Positions 23,677 to 34,609 of a stretch of 64,000 nt of DNA are shown in pieces. The DNA is from Protonemura montana. Lineage: Eukaryota > Arthropoda > Insecta > Plecoptera > Nemouridae. The translations under genes were made by a program, and so were the position numbers. Under the pieces are notes generated by a model that did no database searches, was not told where the DNA came from, and saw nothing but the letters and a program-made list of their open reading frames with translations. The first letter of the stretch is position 1; every line of letters begins with the position of its first letter. The stretch spans positions 20,980,651-21,044,650 of the forward strand of contig OX387603.1 of assembly GCA_947568835.1 (NCBI GenBank), read 5' to 3'.

Positions 23677-24362
23677 TTTATTTTTAAATATTTTTTTATT
23701 TATCACAATTATTCCGCTTAGGCATGAAGACAATGTCCGGTTGCTGAAGCAATGCATAGTTTTAGAATATATTTTTATATAATACATAAAACATAAATCA
23801 GATCAAGTGGCGATTATGATCTTCAAATGAGAAGCAGTAGGTAGGGTCTTCATCTTCTCTGCAGGCAGCCGGTTCCTGAGTCGACATATCCTACTCAGGA
23901 ACGAGTGCAGACCGATGTTTGTCTTGTGGCGCTGTGGTCATGCCGGGTGATGTGCAGATATACTTTCCATGGCAAAATTTTAATCCTATGAATTTTAAAT
24001 TGCCTTTGGTGAACCGAAAGTATCGAAAGTAACATGCGGGGTAGGTACCCTATTCTAAAGAAAAAGTAAATAAATGACGGGCAAAATAAAATACGCTCAT
24101 CATACAACGCATTTCAAATTGCGTTCACGAAGCTCTAGTTTCAACAATTACATGGTTTGGGAAAGTTTTGTGAGTTGAAACAATGATCTGGGTCTAGCGA
24201 GTGACCAACGTGCTCAATACCATTCTGGTCGGGCGAGAGGTTTGGTATGTCAGAACTTGAAACACGTACAAAAGCTTCACTCACCTTGCGTATCAATCTC
24301 TGGGTAACATGAAACTGCGTGGGAATATTCCCATTTAATAGTTTACCGTGTTCTGGAAGTGA
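23677..24362 (-). ncRNA. Putative spliced small-ORF or non-coding transcript inside the peptide cluster
   Basis: On the minus strand, TTTATAAG at 24390-24397 is followed by an exon ending in an ideal donor (AAG|GTGAGT, exon end 24285). A strong polypyrimidine acceptor (ACTTTTTCTTTAG at 24055-24056) then opens an exon running to AATAAA signals at 23677-23700. The intron is 230 bases. The first exon has an ATG that stops after 13 codons. The second has a 46-codon ORF (23895-24035, starting MLLSILSVHQRQ, basic) and 16- and 29-codon ORFs. None has a convincing signal peptide or a known family. It could be a regulatory RNA, a decayed peptide gene or a true small protein gene. The 5' end is estimated from TATA spacing. 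Confidence 0.4.
23872..23902. repeat. 10-bp perfect hairpin in the exon of the small transcript
   Basis: GTTCCTGAGT and ACTCAGGAAC are perfect inverted arms around an 11-base loop. They lie inside the predicted second exon of the small minus-strand transcript. Confidence 0.7.
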
Positions 24363-24429
24363 CGTCAAGCTGGTGTTTCTCCTGGTGGTCTTATAAAGGA
24401 GTAGGCTACGTGTCGGCACCGGATTTCCA
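24321..24429 (-). promoter_or_regulatory. TATA promoter with kB-like sites for the small transcript
   Basis: TATA at 24390-24397. CGGATTTCCA at 24420-24429 differs from a consensus NF-kB site (GGGATTTCCN) at one base and is about 25 bases upstream of the TATA box. A palindromic GGGAATATTCCC lies in the predicted first exon (24321-24332). Confidence 0.4.
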
Positions 24430-24837
24430 CTCCTTCTATGCTAGACTTGGTTTATAATCATCCTAGTCATCGTGCATGGGTCTCTTCGTCGTGCGTCGTC
24501 AAACAACACACAATTATGATTTTATAGTCAACTAAAAAAATTCATCAGGATGAAAAATGTCATGCTCTTCTAAATATTAACTACAGTTGGCGGGTGTAGT
24601 AAAATGCGATTGCAGTTCACTATAGTGCTTGTATATGTAGCAATCAAATTGCTAAGGTACAAAAGGACATCGGTGAGTTTCGATTAAATGGCCGAGATGA
24701 TTTAGTTTGGCTGTCAATTTAAATAAGGTGTGTTTTTTTGGTGGATCAAGGATATTCCGTGGGTATTTAAACAGTTGATATAACAAAATAAAGTGCACCT
24801 TAATTAATTTAATTTATTACATTTCTCATTTTAATTG

Positions 24838-24843
24838 TTTATT
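24838..24843 (-). terminator. Polyadenylation signal of the proline-rich peptide gene
   Basis: AATAAA on the minus strand about 125 bases after the stop; a second copy lies at 24813-24818. Confidence 0.5.
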
Positions 24844-24967
24844 ATTCATCAACAAAAGAATGCATGGTTCCCTAACAGTCATAAAATAACATTTTCTAAA
24901 TCCAAATGTAGAAAATTGCGGCTAGATGGCATAAAATCTTCCAAACACCATCGGAACTTCCCATTAC

Positions 24968-25249
24968 CTAGACCCGCCACCCTAAGAATAGAGGCCTCCG
25001 CGAGTAGGTCGGCTCGGTATAAGGAGTGTATGTAGGTCTCGAGGTCCATGGCCTGATAACCGGCCTTGACGTCCAGGACGGGATGGTCGGTCTTACCGTC
25101 CAGGGCAGGATGGCCGGTCGTACCGTCCAAGGCCTTGCTAGTATCGGCCGATATGTGGTGCTCTCGAAAGGGAACCGTAACTGGGCAACAGCTAGCGAGA
25201 CGAACAGCAGAAGCACTGTCAGCTTCAAACAGGACGAGCTAGGTGACAT
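24968..25249 (-). CDS. Secreted Pro/Trp/Arg-rich tandem-repeat peptide
   Basis: A 93-aa preprotein. Residues 1-22 form a signal peptide (hydrophobic LTVLLLFVSLAVA) with likely cleavage before Gln23. Residues 40-75 are four 9-residue repeats: PWTVRPAIL, PWTVRPTIP, SWTSRPVIR and PWTSRPTYT, consensus PWTxRPxIx. The tail (EPTYSRRPLFLGWRV) is also basic and aromatic. There are no cysteines in the mature part and the net charge is strongly positive. Short Pro/Arg-rich peptides of insects such as drosocin, apidaecin and pyrrhocoricin enter bacteria and block the ribosome or DnaK; this peptide is compositionally similar, but its Trp-containing repeat is not one I recognise. The location beside three diptericin-like genes on the same strand supports an antimicrobial role. 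A structural secreted protein is the alternative. Confidence 0.65.
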   Translation of the reverse strand: MSPSSSCLKLTVLLLFVSLAVAQLRFPFESTTYRPILARPWTVRPAILPWTVRPTIPSWTSRPVIRPWTSRPTYTPYTEPTYSRRPLFLGWRV

Positions 25250-25273
25250 CGTTGGCCTCAGTTGAAACAGGTG

Positions 25274-25382
25274 GCTGTAAACATGAGGTCCTAATAATGT
25301 TTTATTTGTAGGGTAAATAAATGTAATTGGATTACCTTGTAAAGGTATGAAAGTTGAAATATTTGTGTATCAACGACTCACC
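25274..25382 (-). other. Leader intron of the proline-rich peptide gene
   Basis: A strong donor (CCCGG|GTGAGT, exon end 25382) and an acceptor (ATGTTTACAG at 25275-25276) define a 107-base intron in the 5' leader. This leaves a 25-nt leader before the ATG in exon 2, the same plan as the neighbouring peptide genes. No clear TATA/initiator pair was found upstream. Confidence 0.5.
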
Positions 25383-28300
25383 CGGGTGGTTGTGTGGAAA
25401 ATCTCAAACGTCCGCGTCAATGAGCTCGGCTTGTGGTACCTGTACATTGGCGCCTTCACCGAAACTCCGCAGTATTTAATCTAAAGAAAGGATCATAAAC
25501 GACAGCGTCATTTTTTTATTCAGATTATTTTTCTATGGAGAGAGTGGGGTACAAAAAATTGTCTTTGCTCACGACAAATACGAGATTCTCGAAATCCGTC
25601 GACCGAGAGCAGTTGACTCTGGACTCACATCATAGGGCACTGAATGATTAATCTTGGAATTTAATCTGGGGTTTACTGTAGTAAAGCCAGTCAAAAATCT
25701 CTGACAAATACAGTTTGTTTGAGAAGCTGGAGAAGGACTTCCATTTATTACGGCGCAATATACTAGCGAATTCCTAAGCAACTATAATTTATTTCAGTTC
25801 AAAGAATGTTTTCTATCCAATGAAGACTACTTAATCTCATGACATTTACCCAGGTAAACTATTGCCATACTTAATGGTCGTCCAGCAGTGGTTCCTAAGA
25901 ATTAGGTTATAATGTCTTATTGTTGGGGTTATTTTTACATAGAGCGTTGTTCTAAGATCTTAAATGTACTGTTGTGAACTTATTTAAGACTATGGCTCTT
26001 TAAGGTCGTAGGAAGGTAGACTAGTCAGCCTCGTTCAATCCATGTTCAAGAAAAACAAAAAGTAGCAGTTCCAAAGTTGAGATTGTTTATTTGTTTAAAA
26101 TCCCATAAGTCACAAACATGAAGTTATCATCAAACGCAATTGAATCGTCTTGAATTCCGTAAATTCAAATACCGGTTTGGGGCATGGGTACACTTTTTGA
26201 GCAACCTCAAAACTATTTGCCACTTTGTGGGTCACTTAGAAACCTTATAGTGCAGTTGCCGATTTTCTGATCCCATTCTCTTGGTCAGGATTACCTTTCT
26301 TCCCAGCTGTGTTCTTCAGCTGTTTTCTCAGTGGTTTCCAAGCGTCTTTTGATTCATCTGAAGCTAAATCAAGATGTTCCGCTCAGCTTTCGTTGTAAGA
26401 GAACAAACACGCATGCGCTGGCTGGTTTTTCGTGAGCCATGTTCGTGGTTTTCGTCCCTGACTGATGTCGTTTTGTGGTAGTGATTTAGCAACGTAAGTC
26501 GGAAAATCCCTCTCTCGGCTCAGCTGGAAGACATTACCTCCCGTGACGACGTTTAGCAAACTATTTTCAAAGCTTCATCCGCCCCCATACCCGATGTGGT
26601 TCTCTTGAAGCAAACAACATTTAGACGTGGGTAACATATATTGGCTGCACGCACGAGACGCAAGATGAGAAATAAGAAAGGCTTCACTTATATGCCATAG
26701 GATAACTGCACGAAGACAGAGTTTATTGTGAGAGCTACTCAATTTTTTAGAGTGTCATGTTTTGCTATTTTCATCTCTGAACATCGAAATTCTTTGTGAT
26801 ATTTTCCTGCGCTCGGAAATGAGATTTCGCTGCTCGTTGGTTGGCAAATTGCTATTAGCAAATTGCCAAATTTATTACATCAACCATCGGTCTGGCTTCC
26901 CACGGCACTGCTGTGAATTTATGTGTTCAAAATCGGAGAGCAAGAACGGCGTCTACATGTAGATATTTTGGGAGGACTACAACTATTATATATCACGGCA
27001 AGATTAATCTAGCATTCTTCCTTAGGGACGAGAACTGGAGATGTTTTACCTACGTGGCACTATTATAAAGTATATGCCACTTCTGTCGCTCTCTATTTGT
27101 ACGTAGATAACTAAACTTATTGCAAGGGGTTTTTAGAGTCTAGACGTGTGTATTCACTAAAAGGCAATGCTTTCTATCACCATGATGTGAATAGCAATTT
27201 AAATTTTAGATTTTCGCTTTTCGCGTTTTGCTCTTCTGAAGGAGAAAACTAACATGTGAAAACTTATACAGGTTGGTTTTGTTCGAATAATGGACGCCGA
27301 ATAGTGCTTCTGGTGAAAATTTGTTTGACTTGACATGTGTTTGTGTTAGGAAAACACATTTCCTAGTTTCTGTCTCCAACTAGAAGTGTGTTTAAAACGC
27401 CTTTTTCTTTTTTTGCAGGTAAGCCTCGTTCATTTAGAAGTAATAGCTGAGTTATTTGCCTGCAGCAGCTGAAAATGTAAGTAGAAAACTCGTAATTACG
27501 TAAATAGTACGTCATCTTTGAACCGGTGTATAATTTCGAGCCCATTTTAAATGCTTTATTCGAAATTAACGTGAACGCTAGGTACCGAAAGGCTATTCTT
27601 TAGATTGAATGTATACGTTTCCTTTGAAAGGCGTTCGACCTTAGAATGCGTCAGCCCGAAATTATCGGGACTGGGCTAAATTTTCAGAACAAATCGACGT
27701 CATTGAAATGAAATCTAAGGAAAATAATTTAAATTTACAAACAAGTGTTCCACTTACTTTGGGTTGTAAGAATAGTTCACAATCTGCGTGAAATCTATCC
27801 TGGGACGACACTAAAAGACAATCTGTGATTGTGCATCTCTTGATGTAGCAATTTTGCCCTGTGGTAAGAACATCAAGGAGAGAAATTCCATATCAATGTC
27901 AATGTGCACAATTTTCGCCCAACCAGTTTTACATAGGAATGGAATTCCCACCAGGGTAAACGCGATTGATGTTGGTTACCAGTTGTATGTTCATATTCCA
28001 AGAGAGATAGGGGTGAGAGAGAGAGGGGGGAGAGAGTACGGATACTGCGCTCATTCTTGTTCCCAGTTTGTCGAGCAGGGAGGAGGGAAATCAAGTGACA
28101 CAGTTTGCCAGTTTCTAGCTAGACTGCACTTTTTGTACGTGAAAGAAAACGACCACTCAATGTTTAATTGTCACCCCGTTTTGAATCACAAGCTGATGCA
28201 AACATTGGCACCCAAATTTTCAGGAGCGTGAACAACATGAGCCTCTTTTTGAACATTTTATATTGCGATTCAAAGATACTTTCAGTGAAATAACCTTAAA

Positions 28301-28850
28301 AATATGAAAATTCACGGAAAAAAAAGTTTAAGCTTTTCTCTTATTAACTTTGTATGTTGCCACTGCTCTGTGTAGCATTATTCGATTTTCAAAAAAGTCT
28401 GGAAACAAGTTTCTTTGTGTGTATTCTTTGCTTCGTGATTTAGTTTGCCGTTGTATTGAGTCTTTGAAACAAAAAGGCTGCTGCCTTCCAAGATCATGTG
28501 CGAGCCGACGAGGAGGAAAAACATGCCCGAGGGCGATTATTAAGTAGAGTTGCCATACAGCCTCAATGCAACAAAACGACGCTGCATCTTTTAGAGTTTG
28601 CATTTCGTTCGCCCGTACCTATTTACACCCACATTTCCTGAGGTAGGCATGCAGTAATGATTACCAAGAAGCGCCACCCATTATTAAAGATTTCAATTTC
28701 CATTACCTTTCGAGGCAATCTGGGATACCTAACACGTTTATCGTTACGAGCGTTCGGATTTAGGAAAAGTACTTTACAGACGGCTAATTTATTTATTTTC
28801 ATTGCAAGTGTAGATTTTTTTTCAGAGCACGTAGCGCAACGTGCTACCGT
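25383..28850. other. Gene-free stretch
   Basis: No supported exon. A GA-rich simple repeat lies at about 28015-28040 inside a spurious plus-strand ORF. No further peptide-gene copy with the family signature was found. Confidence 0.45.
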
Positions 28851-28865
28851 TGAGTTGATAGGTAT

Positions 28866-29190
28866 TGTCAGAGGGACAGAGCTAATGTTTAAACTTCTGC
28901 TGAGCAAACGAGCCGGCAACACATGGTAACGGTAATTGCAACCAAATAGAACTGTGTATCAACCCTCTACAATTCAATAACTACTAAAAAAAATATTTAT
29001 GTAGATATAAAAATATATATAGTTAAGATTAATGTTTTATAAATATTTATTTGGCGTTAATCAGTCATAAATACTAGTAATCTGCGAGAAATATCGAAAT
29101 AAAACGACGGTGACTCCACCTAGTAGCATCCTCTATTTTTGTCGGTAAAGAAGTTATTTGGTGGTTATTTCTTCGCTTAGACGGTCTAAC
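28866..29190 (+). repeat. Dispersed repeat R2, copy a
   Basis: Begins near AGAGGGACAGAGCTAATG, with TCTGCTGAGCAAACGAGCC, and ends beyond TAGTAGCATCCTC and TTATTTGGTGGTTATTTCTT. These anchor blocks recur in order at 43585-43920 and, inverted, at 32470-32730. The middle has diverged and is AT-rich. Confidence 0.6.
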
Positions 29191-29801
29191 ATTAGCGCTT
29201 TGGTAGTATGGTGCTACTGTGAAAATACGACTCGCAAACGTGAAATGAATACAACAAAGAAATCGAACTGAATTTTGTTCATAACAAAGCTCGAGTCCAT
29301 TCTGTTTGACTCATATTTTTTCAAAGGATATTACGGCCACGGGTTAAGGGTATCGCATAAAATATCCAGTATATGAAATCATTTTCCTAGCACGTAGTAT
29401 ACTCCCAAGAGAGAGCCCTTTCAATATTGATTGCTCCCAAAATCTAGTGGTACCACGGAGGTAGTACATTATACCATACGATCCTTCGTTCTGCGATACG
29501 ATAGAATAATGCTCAAAGAACCCTTATTGGTGACTTCCGGGGCTCCGACTTATCCACGAGACAGCGTCGTGGTGCCATTCGTGTCTTCTCTTCCGCTTCG
29601 TATCTCGCAGCCACCGTTTGGGATGACAATTCAATCTCAAACGGTCGACGCCGACGCTGCATGCACATACTGCTCGCCTGGAGATATTCGCTGCTCGGAG
29701 TTGAGCAGTCTTCAGAACCGCGTGACTGGAAAAATCGGTTAGAGCCATGGCAAGGTGAAAAATCTGTAACCGGAAAATTGACTGCTTGCAAGTTCGACGA
29801 G

Positions 29802-29841
29802 TATTTAAATAGAGCGTCTTGAAAAGTTCAACGAATCAGTT
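29802..29841 (+). promoter_or_regulatory. Weak core-promoter-like pair
   Basis: TATTTAAATA at 29802-29811 is followed, about 34 bases later, by a TCAGTT initiator at 29836-29841. No matching exon was identified downstream, so this may be chance. Confidence 0.2.
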
Positions 29842-32469
29842 TTTTGGCGAGTTGGCTTACTATACATTCTCTGGGCCATACCTACTTGAGTGACCTAACC
29901 CTGGTGTTCGTCTCCTTGTTATCTGGGTTTTCCTCTTATTCCCTTATTAGTATTTCCACATGTTTAAAAAGTTAGCTTAGTTAACAGATCACGACTAGAA
30001 CGTTTGCTGCAACGTGAGAGGACAGCGTCTAATTCAACGCAAATAAAGTTAGTGAGTTCTCGAACTCTATGACATTTTAATTTCAACAAATGAAACCCAG
30101 CTTTCCACTTCCACCCTGACACTGCTTTGAAACTATGTCGCCTCCGTTCAGCAAACGAGTATCCATCCTGTTGGCCGTCCACGGAACGGCCTCACGAGAT
30201 AAAAGGAAATAATCGTGTCATTAGGCAGATTGGATTATGGAATCTTCCTACCAGCGTCTCTGTAATCCGTCGTCCAAATGACAGGGTGTCATTTTTATTC
30301 AAACTGGAATTGAAGGGACCGTCGACTCTTCGGTTATTTGTTGAGTGTATCTCCTTTGCGCTATCCCTTTGTAATTGGATGTCAAAGACAAGGTTTTCAC
30401 AAGTTTCTTTGAAGTTCGCTCGCCGATTATTTCGCTTTGTTTAAACGCTCCTTGAAACAAACTATTTCATTAAGTTACTTTAAAACGAGAATCCATTCAA
30501 AGGTATGAAAGCTTTCGTTAAATTGGTCAATTAGTGTCTGCTATGTTGTCTATTCAAATTAAGCTAGCAATTAATGGTTTTGAAATCTAATTTGCTGAAA
30601 ATGACTCGGGTACATATTTTTGTACAGCTAATTAACTGCTCTCTGAACCACATAACTGACTAAAATATTAGAGTGACGTACAAATACCTTATCAATGTTT
30701 GCAATAGTTTGCAAAGAGTTTTGGAAAGATAAATGCTCCGTTTGAAAGAACGATCTTTGGAAATCACTATCCTTACAAGGTAGATCCTTCGGAACATAAA
30801 TAATATTCCGTTCAGAAATTAAAACGTTATTTTAGTTTTGTCTTCCCGCGTCGTTTAAAATTTAAATTACGCGATGTTGGCGCTCTCTGGCGATGTAACG
30901 CGGAACTTCTTACCGGCCCCGAATCGATATCACGTCGTGGTTCACCGGTCTGTGCACAGAGTGCGTTGCTGACTCTCGTAGATTGGAAATTCGATTTTCA
31001 GCTTTTTGAATGCAATTTCGCCAGAACGTGTAGTTAAAATTGGTATAACGGCCGCTGCCTGATCCATCGAGAAAATGTGATTCTGTTTGGAATTTTTATT
31101 TCTTTTTAAAGAAACAAGAGGTCACACTCATTGTGTTGATTCTAGCAGAAATGGAAATGCTTAAAGATTAAAAAAAAAATTGTGACATCTTACCACTGAT
31201 TTCGTTCTAGAATTATTATATTCTTTGTAGAAAGTATATTCTTTTAGGAATCGCAAGTGTAAGTTTAAGATTACCTAAAAGATTGTGCCCAGTCTCTTGG
31301 GCCCAGTTATCTGCCTGCGGCCTCGCTAATTTATTCTACCTTACGCAGTTCGCTACCTACAACAAAACTTTTTAAATCTTAAGTGTTTCAAGCGATAATT
31401 TCCCTAAATAAAGTTTTAACCTCATTCATCACTCTAACTGGATCCAGTTTGGAATTTAAAAAAAAGTAAACTGACTTTTTTTTTTTGAACTCATCCTCAA
31501 TTAAGTTTGTTGCGCTCCGTTTCTTTCATTCTCCACAACGCTCCTCGAATTTCAACCCCAGGGAAACATAATTCCATTAATGTTTTATGCCTACCTTCTG
31601 TTCTCTGTAGTATAATCATTGCTCATAAGCAAAAGTACCGCAGTGCGTCTATGTACCAAGCCATGTTCATATCCTTCTTATTCACATGCAATGGTGTACC
31701 ATACACGTATTGAATTTTATACTTTTGATTGATTATCTTGAAGAGCATGGTGAAATTTAAGCTGTATACCACCCAAATTTGAACATTTGTGGCCGTATAC
31801 GCATGTCTTCCAGGGTCAATAACCGCTGAGGATCCCCATTTAATTAGCGTAGGTATACTATAATTTGACACCTTAGATTTAATGAAGCAGGTGCATATTA
31901 ATGAGCAGACGCAGGGTAAGCATGTTTAGCTAAAGAATTTATTTTCGCTGCTACCAACAAAGGAAGAAGAAAGTCAATAAAATAAGCATTGTGCATTGTA
32001 AGTGTACGTAAAGTCGCTTTGAACTCGCTTGTGTAAAAGCATGCATGTGTCGTAAATTATTAATCTCGCAACATTGCTTTGTTAGACGCACTTGTTGTAT
32101 GTTTTCAATGTTTCGGATTTGAAAGCCAAGTTCAAAATATTTTCAGACGCGAAATTTTCATATTATTTTTGATTTGCAATCAATTTCCGAGCCAACGCGA
32201 CTCTGCGTTCGACACAAAGGTTGGCTTTGCCATTTAAAGACTTGCTTTGTGTTTCAAAAGTAAAGCTCAAATTTGGTTTTATTTTGTAAGCTCCCTTTTG
32301 ATATCCGAATCAAGTTGCAAATGATTTAGAGACACTGCATCTTGAAATAAAAATCAAAAAATTGCCGACGAGATCGTTTGAAGACAGGACCATATCAAAA
32401 TTATTGGGAAAATACAGCCATTTTTACCTCAACACAAGCCCAGATGATGTAAAACTTTCTTTGCGAAAA
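29842..32469. other. Gene-free stretch
   Basis: No supported gene, RNA or repeat family seen. Confidence 0.45.
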
Positions 32470-32730
32470 ATGGCCGCAAAATTACCACTTACTAAATAAA
32501 TGGAGGATGCTACTAGGGGGGAGTAAAAGTACCTTCGAGTGCTTAGAAATTAAATTTCGTTAATTCCTGCAAATTACTCCCATTTCAGACTATTTTATGC
32601 TCAATTAATCTGTATCTATGCTCACCGTAATGTAACGGCTGCAACTGCCATCGGGTGTCACCTACCGTCATCACCTTTCACAGGCACGTTTGCTCAGCAG
32701 AAAGTATAACATTAACACTGACCCTCTGAC
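32470..32730 (-). repeat. Dispersed repeat R2, copy c (inverted)
   Basis: The reverse strand reads GAGGGTCAGTGTTAATGTTA, TTTCTGCTGAGCAAACGTGCC and GACACCCGATGG, and later CTAGTAGCATCCTCCATTTA, in the same order as copies a and b. Confidence 0.6.
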
Positions 32731-33023
32731 TCGACCCATAAACTCAATGCTATCAATTTTAAGCGAGACCATCGTTAAATTTCACAAAATGCTAAGATGG
32801 TCGGAACCACCATGGCCGATCTGTGCAAATATCACCAGAAACAACGTGAGCTCTGGTAGATTATGAGTGTGCAGAAGCATGTCCATGTAAACACTTAGAT
32901 ATAATTTATAAAGCCAGTTATCCTATACCATTGTCGGCTTTAATGAGAACCGTTCAAGAACCAATTTACTTGCAGACAATGTTTACTTAAACTTGCTTAG
33001 CACTTTTAAGCCTGACTCTGAAG

Positions 33024-33115
33024 CAGTGGCGTAACTAGGTATACCAGGGTCCAGGGGCAAGATTTTTCGTTGGCGGGCTCCCCTCCCCCCCCCCCCAACA
33101 CAGATGATGGGGTCT
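33024..33115 (+). mobile_element. CAGTGGCGTAACTA element fragment with poly-C
   Basis: CAGTGGCGTAACTA at 33024-33037 is followed by GGGTCCAGGGGCAA and GGCGGGCTCCCC, then a C run (33085-33096). The same 14-base end occurs inverted at 34596-34609. The sequence looks like one end of a non-autonomous DNA transposon. Confidence 0.5.
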
Positions 33116-34422
33116 GAAAAAATTAACAGTTGTAATGTTTCTGTATCGCACACGTTTGAATACATTCACTTGCGAGTGCTGAAAAAAATACTTAAAAAAA
33201 TGTATGGTTACTAGAAATAAACAATTCTTTGCGATTTAGTAATTAGTCGGGATCACTCAAAGCGATCCAATGTGAAACGTGACGAAAAGATGTTTCCAGT
33301 CACGAATTCCATTTGCCCAGGGGGAGCTTTCCTTTCTTTTAACAGCTACTTGTCTTATTTTCTGTTAGCAAATAGCCAACACGGTTGAAAATAAGCGGCA
33401 TGAAGTGCAGGTGAATGGCCAAGCCCCATGTTGGATTTTGTTTCAGAGAAGCTGGCAGAAAAGCTTCGTTTTGACTCAGTACAATTGTAGGAAAATGCCC
33501 CGAAGGACGACATGGGCCCTTGTCAACAAAAAAATATTTCGTACGAGCACCACCGATGTCTGGATCATGTTTGCGAGTAATTGGATTATTAATTATTTCT
33601 TTGTGTTGGAAAATTTGGCTGTCTCGACATGACGAGAACGCAGATATTTCAGTCTCATTCGCGTTCTGAGATAGCTAAAAGGTAGATTCATCAAACCCAG
33701 TTTGCAGTGATATTCACATTGAAGTGACTACAGATTGAAAAAGAATGATAGATTTAAGATCGAAGGGATCGCATTCTATACTTCATATTGGAGAAAAGGA
33801 AACAAGATACCTTGCGCCAAATAAGTATGAAAAGAACTAAAACTAAGATTATTATTAATGTACCCCCGCGTTATATAAGTATAATCTAATCTATTCTGAC
33901 CGCATTTTCTCGTAGTGAAAGTCAGAAAAATTCTCAGCGTTATTAGAAGTTCCTTGTGTCACGGCCAAACTATCGCTGCATACGAGAATACTCGAACCAG
34001 TAGGCACAAAAAAGCTACTGATTTTAGGAAGTTTATTCACTTTCTTGTCATTGTCACATTTGCCTTTTTTGGGCCACGCGATGGCCCCGCAATGGCCCCG
34101 TGGTGACTCCCGTCAGCCACCGCAGACCAATGAACAGTAACTACTAAACTTCTTACTGTATAGTGTAAAAGTATTTTTTTTCCTACGATTGGGAAAAATA
34201 AGTTACCCATACCCTAAGAAATAACGCAAATTTGGTCATTTGCGCCGACAAAGAGTAAGGCAGTAGCGTTAAATGTGAAACCTACGCACTTAGCGGCAGT
34301 AGTAAAGTACCATGTAATCATTACCAGGAGTAGGCTAGTCCCACAGCCTCAATGGGGTAGTGAGAGTGCCTGAAATGCAACTATTAACCTTACGATTATT
34401 TTGGCAAACAACAAATAAATTT

Positions 34423-34609
34423 AGCGTGGTTCGTGGGCACGGGCTCGTCGGCCGGCCTGAGTACGGCACGCGCCCAAGTTTTTTCCTTCTGGCGGGCCCC
34501 ACGAGCCATCGCTCGTACCCCCCCCCCCCCCCCCCCCCTTCCCATCAGGGAAAAACCAATGGGCCCGGAGGCGGTCACCCCGACTGCCCCGCCGGTAGTT
34601 ACGCCACTG
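34423..34609 (-). mobile_element. CAGTGGCGTAACTA element, second copy with long poly-C
   Basis: The minus strand begins CAGTGGCGTAACTA at 34609 and is GC-rich throughout, with a G run (C run on plus at 34518-34538) and a GGGCCC-containing body. Composition differs sharply from the surrounding AT-rich DNA. The ORFs crossing it are homopolymer artefacts. Confidence 0.5.

Noticed and set aside
24141..24419. 92-codon minus-strand ORF crossing the small transcript's first exon
   Set aside because: It has no ATG (it opens at GTG) and reads through an ideal splice donor into the predicted intron.
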